DNA of 6,581 nucleotides. Source: Bacteroidales bacterium UBA6397 (GTDB taxonomy: Bacteria; Bacteroidota; Bacteroidia; Bacteroidales; UBA932). A program made the position numbers and the translations under genes. Below are positions 1 through 5,023 of this stretch, in pieces. Within the stretch, counting starts at the first letter, position 1. The number at the start of each line of letters is the position of its first letter. The notes under the pieces were generated by a model. That model did no database searches. It was not told the DNA's origin and saw nothing but the letters and a program-made list of their open reading frames with translations. The stretch spans positions 1-6,581 of the forward strand of contig DJQB01000015.1 in assembly GCA_002439875.1 (NCBI GenBank), in the 5' to 3' direction.

Positions 1-58
1 GCTGTACATTGCTCTCGTTTTTTCCGGCTAAGATAAGGGGATTTCCTGCGGGTCCAAA

Positions 59-88
59 ATTTGACCACTAACGATTTGACCACGAACT
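59..88. repeat. Two-copy 15-bp tandem repeat downstream of the toxin gene
   Basis: Two adjacent 15-bp units (59-73 and 74-88) share the core ATTTGACCAC and agree at 13 of 15 positions. The first overlaps an imperfect dyad at 51-66 (GGTCC...TTTGACC). Positions 1-90 hold no supportable gene: an ATG on the minus strand at 9-7 runs off the edge after three codons. Repeated GTGGTCAAAT motifs just inside a TG...CA boundary are reminiscent of multi-repeat ends of IS21-type elements, but that is only a resemblance from memory. The toxin stop codon lies three bases from the repeat block, so the repeats form the immediate 3' flank of the toxin-antitoxin pair. Confidence 0.55.
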
Positions 89-90
89 CA

Positions 91-507
91 CTAACCTAAG
101 AGTTCGCAGGCTTCATCAGGAGTGAGGACAGGAACTGTCGATGCTTCAAAATCATGGACATTACGTGTGACAATATATTCCGGCTTTTCACATAAGGCAG
201 AATAATATTGGACACAATCCTCGAAATCATTCCAAGCGACACTGTAAGCGTTGTCCAAAACAAATGAGTTTATCGGTGTCACTATCAAGAAATGACGGAG
301 AAAATCCATTTTCATGCGAAATGTTCTGACTGGCATCCTGGAACGCTCCACACAGATAAAGTTGGAGTTCACAATTGTCAAGGCTGAGGTGCAGATTTCT
401 AATTGATTTTCCGCAGCGTACGACACCAACGAAGCGGCTGCATCGTAGAAAGGATGACGCTCCAAAAGAAAATCAATCAGCACATTCGTGTCAAGAAACA
501 GTCTCAT
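91..507 (-). CDS. PIN-domain toxin (PIN_3/VapC-like ribonuclease) of a type II toxin-antitoxin pair
   Basis: The 138-residue product spans one PIN domain, the usual size for a single-domain toxin. The N-terminal strand carries the metal-binding motif LDTN (Asp6). The second acidic cluster is NDFEDCVQYYSA (Asp94, Glu96, Asp97), followed by the strand and turn IVTRNVHDF (Asp119). This spacing is typical of the PIN_3 subgroup, so the Mg-dependent RNase site looks intact. Family members cleave cytoplasmic RNA, in some cases tRNA or rRNA, when freed from their antitoxin; the target here cannot be read from sequence. The start codon overlaps the antitoxin stop as ATGA (504-507), which implies translational coupling and expression from the antitoxin promoter. 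No Shine-Dalgarno is evident. The family assignment is strong; the precise RNA target is unknown. Confidence 0.88.
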   Translation of the reverse strand: MRLFLDTNVLIDFLLERHPFYDAAASLVSYAAENQLEICTSALTIVNSNFICVERSRMPVRTFRMKMDFLRHFLIVTPINSFVLDNAYSVAWNDFEDCVQYYSALCEKPEYIVTRNVHDFEASTVPVLTPDEACELLG

Positions 508-767
508 AGATATTTGGTGGCCTTGTCAGACTCAATTTCTTTTTTGTAATCGTATGACAGATCATCGGGGCATTTGAAGCCTATCTCCAAAGCTCTGATC
601 GCAGAGGAAATATAATACTTTTGCTTTGGTATGTCTTTTTGAGTCTTGACATTGTTCAAAAATGACCGCAAGCCTGCCGCTGCGGCATCATTGACACTGA
701 CATTTTTCAATCGGGCATAAGCCGCAATTTCATCATATATCTTGCTATCGACAGTTATTGTGTTCAT
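504..767 (-). CDS. Antitoxin of the PIN-toxin pair, ribbon-helix-helix-like N terminus
   Basis: The 87-residue protein begins MNTITVDSKIYDEIAAYA: a short basic/polar beta strand followed by two helices (about residues 8-40). This is the layout of ribbon-helix-helix (Arc/MetJ-like) DNA-binding domains. The C-terminal half (about 41-87) is charged and probably flexible, where antitoxins of this kind bind and block the PIN active site. The frame stays open back to an ATG at 836, but the predicted promoter at 792-823 lies inside that extension, so the real start must be downstream: ATG at 767, or at 773 adding Met-Thr. The extension also reads as an unlikely hydrophobic leader. The stop overlaps the toxin start by four bases. 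Such antitoxins normally repress their own promoter together with the toxin. No specific family name is certain; the role rests on fold hints and the toxin partner. Confidence 0.8.
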   Translation of the reverse strand: MNTITVDSKIYDEIAAYARLKNVSVNDAAAAGLRSFLNNVKTQKDIPKQKYYISSAIRALEIGFKCPDDLSYDYKKEIESDKATKYL

Positions 768-791
768 TGTCATACACTTTAATACTGAAAA

Positions 792-823
792 CAAAAATAC
801 GACAAATATTCGCAAATAACAAA
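792..823 (-). promoter_or_regulatory. Bacteroidota-type promoter for the antitoxin-toxin operon
   Basis: On the minus strand a TTTG (-33 element, 823-820) is followed by 20 bases and then TATTTTTG (799-792), an exact match to the Bacteroidota -7 consensus TAnnTTTG. Transcription would begin a few bases downstream, leaving only a short leader before the ATG at 773 or 767. The spacer holds three direct copies of TATTTG on the minus strand (825-820, 818-813, 808-803); the first overlaps the -33 element. It also holds a near-palindrome CGAATATTTG (812-803). Either could be the operator for antitoxin autorepression; that part is inference. Confidence 0.72.
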
Positions 824-868
824 TAGGCTGATCCAAAAACGCAATATAATTTACTGTGTTGGAGTCTA

Positions 869-1153
869 TTAACAGTTCTCCTTCGACTCCTCCAGACGTT
901 TCTCAAGGTCGCTGATCTTCTTGTCCATCTCCGCTAACTCCTTGTTCTTCTCCCTGATTAGGCGGTTCTTCCTTTCTAGCTCCGCATCAATCTCCGCTAT
1001 AGCAGCGTCCTTTTCTGCAATGATGCGATCCATCTCCTCAATGGCGCTGGTCATCTCGTCTCGATCGTTTTTCGCATGCTTCAGCTCAAGGAATATGTTC
1101 TCTTTGTTCCGCGAGAAAAATGCCAGCAAGTTGTTGAATTGTTCGTCTGTCAT
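869..1153 (-). CDS. Small coiled-coil protein of unknown function
   Basis: The 94-residue product matches no family I recognise. Residues 4-30 form a short helix-prone head with hydrophobic faces (NLLAFF, IFLEL). From about Met34 to Ser90 a perfect 3-4 spacing of core positions runs for eight heptads (34, 38, 41, 45, 48, 52, 55, 59 and on to 87). Most core positions are Ile, Leu or Met, with lysines at 48, 62 and 69. It is very rich in Glu, Lys and Asp, lacks a signal peptide or membrane segment, and ends in Cys. A dimeric or oligomeric cytoplasmic rod is the simplest reading. The ATG is 39 bases after the ATPase stop codon, with no promoter consensus or terminator seen between, so it is probably co-transcribed with the ATPase. 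The start is supported by the gene spacing. Coiled-coil composition makes homology searches unreliable; a scaffold or partner role for the ATPase is only an inference. Confidence 0.7.
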   Translation of the reverse strand: MTDEQFNNLLAFFSRNKENIFLELKHAKNDRDEMTSAIEEMDRIIAEKDAAIAEIDAELERKNRLIREKNKELAEMDKKISDLEKRLEESKENC

Positions 1154-1192
1154 GTTCGCGCTAAGATCTTAATCAGCCAGCACGGCACTCGG

Positions 1193-2788
1193 CTAAGGTA
1201 AAGGGAGTTTTGCGAGTTCCCCAGCGGATTTCTCAGCCCACTCCAGGGTGTTTACGCCATCCTTTACGGCAAAGTTCAGTCCAACCGCGACAATGACCTT
1301 GCCTTTCAGCTTGAAGGCTTCGCTGTAGCGTTTTGACTCTATCTGCGAGAGCGCCTCCTCAGGGCTCCTGTCAAATTTGAGCTCCATCACATAGACGGTG
1401 TCACTCGTTTCCAGGGTGATGTCTATCCGTCCTTTGGCGGTACGTTGCTCTACCGAGATATTGTAGTTGGTCAACAAAGCGAATATGATGTAGAGCATCT
1501 GCTGGTAGTGGCCCTCATAGTTCGTGTTGTCGCAGTAAGGCACGGTCTGGAGAAAGCCGGCAAGCATCGACAAGGCATCATCTATCTGCCTCCTCTTGAT
1601 CAGCACAGACATCTTGGCAATGGCGGTGTTTCCCTTTGCAGAGTTCTCATTCAGATAGTGTGGCAGCAGGCTGCGGAACAGTCCGACACGAATCTCGTTG
1701 TTAGGTATGTCAAGCGTGTAAAGCTCAGTTTCTTTGTCATACCCTTTGATGGTTAAGTAACCACTCTGGTAAAGCAGCGGCATGATTGTGGTCATCGTCT
1801 CGGTCGCCGCATCGAAATCATCTTTACCGGCTTCCATACTCGCACCCAACTCCGACGGCAGGAAATCGTATTTCCGCATCATGTTGATGAGATAGGTCGG
1901 AGTGCCGGAACCAAACCAATATGAATCAAGCTTCTTCTTTGAAAAACAATTGAGCAGACTGAAAGGATTGAAAACATCTGGCGAAGGCCAACAGAAATGA
2001 TAACCATCATAGTTGTTCTTCAACTCTTCTATGGCTTTTTCATTGCTGATTCCCAACGCCTCGGCAAACTCCTCTATATCCGCACCCATCTGAGTAAGCA
2101 GTTCTTCTTTCGTAATTCCGCAGATGCCGGCATAAGGCTCATCCATGCTCACGTTGGCAATGTTGTTCAGCTCGCTGAATATGCTGAGCTGCGAGAACTT
2201 GGTGATGCCAGTCAGGAAAACGAAGCGGAGCAACGGTTCGCAATCCTTCAACGGAGAGTAGAAGTTGCGCATCGTATTGCGCAGCACGCCAAGACTTTCC
2301 TTTTCATGAACAACATCCAACAATGGTGCGTCATATTCATCGATGAGGACCACGACTTGCTTGCCTGTCTTCTGATGTACGGTCCTTATCAAATTAAGAA
2401 GACGGACATTAGGATCAGGGGAATCGCAGACAACTCCAAGACGTTCTTCATTGACTTTCAGAATATAAAGCAGATAACGATCCAGTTGCTCCTTCTCCAA
2501 ATGCTTGCCTCCTGCCAGACTGAAATGCAGCACGGGATATTCCGCCCACTCCTTTTCCAACTTTTCGATGGCAAGCCCCATGAAGAGGTCCTTCCGCCCT
2601 TCAAAATAACTCCGGAAAGTGGACACCAGCAACGACTTACCGAAGCGGCGCGGACGGCTCAGGAAGAAGAACTTACCGTCAGTATGAGTCATCCGGTAGA
2701 CATACTCCGTCTTGTCGATATAGAGATTGTCCAGCCGGCGAATTTCCTCAAACGTCTGAATTCCTATCGGGTATAATTTCCTTGCCAT
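1193..2788 (-). CDS. AAA-ATPase-like protein with C-terminal PD-(D/E)XK nuclease domain (DUF1703/PDDEXK_9)
   Basis: The 531-residue protein has the two-domain layout of a family abundant in Bacteroidota. The N-terminal ATPase-like domain (about 1-240) opens with YPIGIQTFEEIRR. It has a degenerate P-loop RPRRFGKS (45-52), a Walker B strand VVVLIDEYD (145-153) and a sensor-like LTGITKFS (192-199). A middle helical region follows (NNYDGYHFC near 258-266, GSGTPTYL near 293-300). The C-terminal nuclease-like domain carries Asp456 (GRIDI), Glu469 and Lys471 (MELKF), then the Q-I-E-S-K-R-Y stretch at 482-488, so the D...ExK active site is intact. No signal peptide or membrane segment is visible. The family's biological role is unproven; nuclease activity is inferred from residues. 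The frame extends to a TTG at 2824, but that lies inside the promoter spacer, so the ATG at 2788 is chosen. A coiled-coil gene follows in the same direction. Confidence 0.88.
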   Translation of the reverse strand: MARKLYPIGIQTFEEIRRLDNLYIDKTEYVYRMTHTDGKFFFLSRPRRFGKSLLVSTFRSYFEGRKDLFMGLAIEKLEKEWAEYPVLHFSLAGGKHLEKEQLDRYLLYILKVNEERLGVVCDSPDPNVRLLNLIRTVHQKTGKQVVVLIDEYDAPLLDVVHEKESLGVLRNTMRNFYSPLKDCEPLLRFVFLTGITKFSQLSIFSELNNIANVSMDEPYAGICGITKEELLTQMGADIEEFAEALGISNEKAIEELKNNYDGYHFCWPSPDVFNPFSLLNCFSKKKLDSYWFGSGTPTYLINMMRKYDFLPSELGASMEAGKDDFDAATETMTTIMPLLYQSGYLTIKGYDKETELYTLDIPNNEIRVGLFRSLLPHYLNENSAKGNTAIAKMSVLIKRRQIDDALSMLAGFLQTVPYCDNTNYEGHYQQMLYIIFALLTNYNISVEQRTAKGRIDITLETSDTVYVMELKFDRSPEEALSQIESKRYSEAFKLKGKVIVAVGLNFAVKDGVNTLEWAEKSAGELAKLPLP

Positions 2789-2796
2789 ATCCGTTG

Positions 2797-2816
2797 TTTT
2801 TACATTTCTGTAAAAA
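2797..2816 (-). promoter_or_regulatory. Perfect 8-bp inverted repeat over the ATPase promoter and leader
   Basis: TTTTTACA (2797-2804) and TGTAAAAA (2809-2816) are perfect inverted copies separated by TTTC. The right arm covers most of the predicted -7 element and the left arm lies in the predicted leader, ending nine bases before the ATG at 2788. This is where a dimeric repressor could sit to block initiation. It could also fold in the mRNA, though an all A/U stem with two G/C pairs would be weak. The dyad is seen directly; the operator role is inferred. Confidence 0.45.
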
Positions 2817-2841
2817 TAGAACAAATATTCGATTCAGCAAA
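2811..2841 (-). promoter_or_regulatory. Bacteroidota-type promoter for the ATPase and coiled-coil genes
   Basis: On the minus strand TTTG (2841-2838) is followed by 19 bases and TATTTTTA (2818-2811), one mismatch from the -7 consensus TAnnTTTG. Spacing to the ATG at 2788 leaves a short leader. It lies in the 79-base gap after the dehydratase stop codon. The spacer shares an 11-base exact match (CGAATATTTGT) with the toxin-antitoxin promoter, in the same register relative to the -7 element. No hairpin terminator separates it from the capsule genes, so read-through from upstream remains possible. Confidence 0.6.
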
Positions 2842-2867
2842 AAGTAAACTGCAATTGATGATTGGTA

Positions 2868-4805
2868 TTACTTAGCCACACAACGGTGGTCAAGTGCCTC
2901 GTACTTGGAGTGGTTGGAGACGTACTCCGGGACGATGCGCTTCATGGCGGCTACGGTGGCCATGTCATCGTAGAGGTGGGACTGGGCGATCAGGGAGTCG
3001 ATCTCGCGGCTGACATCGGACCAGACATATTCACGGACGCTTGCGATGCGGATCTTGTCGTTGAACGATGGCTTGGTCTCCTCCTTGTCGTTCAGGACCT
3101 CCTCGTAGAGCTTCTCACCGTCACGCAGGCCAGTGTACTTGATTTCCACGCCCTTGGCGCCGCTCAGCTCAATCATGCGCTTGGCGAGGTCCGCGATCCT
3201 CACGGGTTTGCCCATGTCGAAGACGAAGATCTCTCCGCCTTCACCCTTCGTGCCGGCTTCGAGGACAAGTTCGCAGGCCTCCGGGATGAGCATGAAGTAA
3301 CGTATGATGTTCGGGTCGGTAACTGTCACGGGACCACCGGCCTTGATCTGTTTCTCGAAGAGAGGAATCACGGAGCCGTTCGAGCCGAGGACGTTGCCGA
3401 AGCGGGTGGTGATGAACTGGGTCTGGCCTTTCACAACCCCGTCACGCTCGGCCTTGTTGAGACTCTGGACGTAGATTTCGCATATTCGTTTGCTGCATCC
3501 CATCACGTTGGTCGGGTTCACGGCCTTGTCGGTGGACACCATCACGAAGCGGGAGACACCATATTCCACGGAGAGGTCGGCCAGCACCTTTGTACCCCAC
3601 ACGTTGTTCTGGACGCTCTCGCAAGGGTTGTCCTCCATCATCGGCACGTGCTTGTACGCTGCCGCGTGGAAGACATATTCTGGACGGAATGACTTGAATA
3701 TGCTCTCCATCCTGTCGCGCTTGGTGATCGAGGTAACGACCGTCTGGCAAGGAACGGAAGGATATTCCTTGGCCATCATCAGACGAATCTCGTGCTGTGG
3801 GGTCTCAGCCGAGTCGATCAGCATGAGTTCCGCTGGGCCGAAAGATGCCACCTGGCGCACAATCTCGCTGCCTATGCTGCCGGCAGAGCCCGTGATCAGC
3901 ACCCTGCGTCCCCGAAGAGACTCCGCTACCGAGTCTAGGTCAACCTTGATCTCGTCTCTTGGGAGCAGGTCTTCGATGCTCACCTCCTTGATTGACGGTG
4001 CGCCCTCGATCACATTGCGGTCAGTGTCAACGACATTGTTGGCGGTCAGGATGCGCGCCCCGCTCTCAAGGATGTAGTCCTGAAGCGCGATGTCGTTGCG
4101 GAAGCGGTCTATACGGCCCGGAGCGACAAGTACCGCGTCCACCCCTCTACGACGGATTGCCTCAGGAAGGCTGGCATCGGCCTCGTACACAGGCTCGCCC
4201 ATCAGCATCGTGCCGTTCGCGCAAAGGGAAGGATCGTGAGAGATGAAGCCACGGAGGCGGAAGCGCATCGGCTTCTCGCTGCGGATTGCCTTCGCAAGCC
4301 CGATACCTCCAGCACGGATGCCGTAGATGAACACAGACTCGGCTCCTTCGGTGCGGAAATAAGCATCGTAAATCCACTTAATAGACATCCTCATCAGCCA
4401 CATCAGCCCGGTGGAAATGGCCTCAGCAGTGACAATTTGGCGTATCTGAATATGCGCGAACAGCCTCGGAGGGCAGTTGTTCGTCCAGAAATGCAGGAGA
4501 ATGACAGCCAAAGCAGAGCACACCATCGCATAGGCGACACGCAGCAGGTCATTGAACGAGGAGTAGCGTATTATTCCGGAATATGTCCTGAAAGTTGCGA
4601 AGAACACCAAGTGGATGCACTCGCACAGCAGAAGCAGCCGCATCAGCGGCCAGAAGTTCTGCTGAAGCGCAGCTCCACGGTTGAAACACCAGTAGATGAA
4701 AACGCTGGTAACTATCAGTATTGCACTGTCCAACAGCAGAACGCACCAATAAGGGAACGTCCGCTTGGAAAAATACCAGTCCACCAGATCTCGAATTGAT
4801 CGCAT
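2868..4805 (-). CDS. Membrane-bound nucleotide-sugar 4,6-dehydratase (WbpM/PglF/CapD family)
   Basis: The 645-residue protein matches the usual length of the long form of this family. About four membrane segments occupy the N terminus (roughly 19-41, 53-72, 86-106, 123-138). A first Rossmann domain follows, with YGIRAGGIG at 161-169. The C-terminal catalytic short-chain dehydrogenase domain has the NAD(P)-binding motif TGSAGSIGSE (305-314) and the active-site stretch STDKAVNPTNVMGCSK (424-439). Met435 takes the place of the usual Tyr of YxxxK; the Ser-Met-Lys arrangement is normal for this long-chain subfamily, so activity is expected. Known members convert UDP-GlcNAc to the 4-keto-6-deoxy intermediate used for QuiNAc, FucNAc or bacillosamine-type sugars; the exact substrate here is inferred. 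It acts at the cytoplasmic face of the inner membrane. It lies 218 bases after ugd with no promoter consensus seen in the gap, so co-transcription with the kinase and ugd is likely. Confidence 0.92.
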   Translation of the reverse strand: MRSIRDLVDWYFSKRTFPYWCVLLLDSAILIVTSVFIYWCFNRGAALQQNFWPLMRLLLLCECIHLVFFATFRTYSGIIRYSSFNDLLRVAYAMVCSALAVILLHFWTNNCPPRLFAHIQIRQIVTAEAISTGLMWLMRMSIKWIYDAYFRTEGAESVFIYGIRAGGIGLAKAIRSEKPMRFRLRGFISHDPSLCANGTMLMGEPVYEADASLPEAIRRRGVDAVLVAPGRIDRFRNDIALQDYILESGARILTANNVVDTDRNVIEGAPSIKEVSIEDLLPRDEIKVDLDSVAESLRGRRVLITGSAGSIGSEIVRQVASFGPAELMLIDSAETPQHEIRLMMAKEYPSVPCQTVVTSITKRDRMESIFKSFRPEYVFHAAAYKHVPMMEDNPCESVQNNVWGTKVLADLSVEYGVSRFVMVSTDKAVNPTNVMGCSKRICEIYVQSLNKAERDGVVKGQTQFITTRFGNVLGSNGSVIPLFEKQIKAGGPVTVTDPNIIRYFMLIPEACELVLEAGTKGEGGEIFVFDMGKPVRIADLAKRMIELSGAKGVEIKYTGLRDGEKLYEEVLNDKEETKPSFNDKIRIASVREYVWSDVSREIDSLIAQSHLYDDMATVAAMKRIVPEYVSNHSKYEALDHRCVAK

Positions 4806-4837
4806 TATCTTGATTTTAGGTTGCTAATAGGAGTCCT

Positions 4838-4869
4838 ACGGGAAGACGGGAAGACGGAAAGCGGGAAAA
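4838..4869. repeat. Short 8-bp tandem repeat upstream of the dehydratase gene
   Basis: Four consecutive 8-base units run ACGGGAAG, ACGGGAAG, ACGGAAAG, CGGGAAAA: two exact copies followed by two degraded ones. The block begins 33 bases upstream of the dehydratase start codon, inside the presumed polycistronic leader. It abuts an 11-bp dyad TAGGAGTCCTA at 4828-4838. Repeats this short can change copy number by slippage, but nothing in the window shows that it does. Confidence 0.6.
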
Positions 4870-4902
4870 AATCAAGGGCGGGTGTTTTGAATATTCCCGC
4901 TC
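4866..4902 (-). terminator. Possible weak intrinsic terminator or attenuator between ugd and the dehydratase gene
   Basis: On the minus strand GAGCGGG (4902-4896) can pair with CCCGCCC (4882-4876) at six of seven positions around a 13-base loop. The sequence TTGA then leads into six T (4871-4866). The same 5' arm can instead pair perfectly over 8 bp as AGCGGGAA (4901-4894) with TTCCCGCT (4867-4860), swallowing the T run. The two folds are mutually exclusive, as in an attenuator, but the stems are modest and the function is inferred. The dehydratase gene downstream has no obvious promoter of its own, which argues against full termination. Confidence 0.3.
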
Positions 4903-4962
4903 TTGGAAGAGTCAGTTCATTGAAGGAACTATGTGTTTGAATATCACTTCGTCTGTTATGGT

Positions 4963-4996
4963 CACTTCGGCAGGGTCGCTGAGCTTGTCGAAGCGG
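4963..4996. repeat. REP-like extragenic palindrome
   Basis: CTTCGGCA (4965-4972) and TGTCGAAG (4986-4993) form an 8-bp imperfect stem, with one G-T pair, around a 13-base loop that includes GCTGAGC. The core GCTGAGCTTGTCGAAG resembles the short GC-rich palindromes scattered between genes in many bacteria (from memory; no search was run). It lies 28 bases after the ugd stop codon, the usual position for such elements, and could protect the 3' end of the upstream message. A second TCACTTCG copy lies 18 bases to its left (4944-4951 and 4962-4969). Confidence 0.5.
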
Positions 4997-5023
4997 CCCG
5001 GTCAAAGCGGTATGTTAGAACTT

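Noticed and set aside
424..439. Met435 in place of the catalytic Tyr of the YxxxK motif in the dehydratase (protein residues given as positions)
   Set aside because: Considered as an inactivating change, but a Ser-Met-Lys arrangement is normal in the long WbpM/PglF-type dehydratases.
1997..2776. Open frame of 259 codons on the plus strand opposite the ATPase gene
   Set aside because: Its translation shows no recognisable domain, and it lies wholly within a well-supported minus-strand gene with clear motifs.
2800..2805. Start-stop (ATG TAA) minimal reading frame in the ATPase leader, minus strand
   Set aside because: It is a by-product of the AT-rich inverted repeat; no ribosome-binding signal supports translation.
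2862..3692. Open frame of 276 codons on the plus strand opposite the dehydratase gene
   Set aside because: It is a His/Val/Asp-rich low-information translation of the antisense of a conserved gene; no domain or start signal supports it.
4914..4930. Small inverted repeat AGTTC...GAACT in the ugd-dehydratase gap
   Set aside because: Five-base arms with a seven-base loop are expected by chance in a gap this size.
4886..4944. Direct repeat TTTGAATAT, two copies 50 bases apart
   Set aside because: Nine AT-rich bases with no further flanking similarity; not distinguishable from chance.
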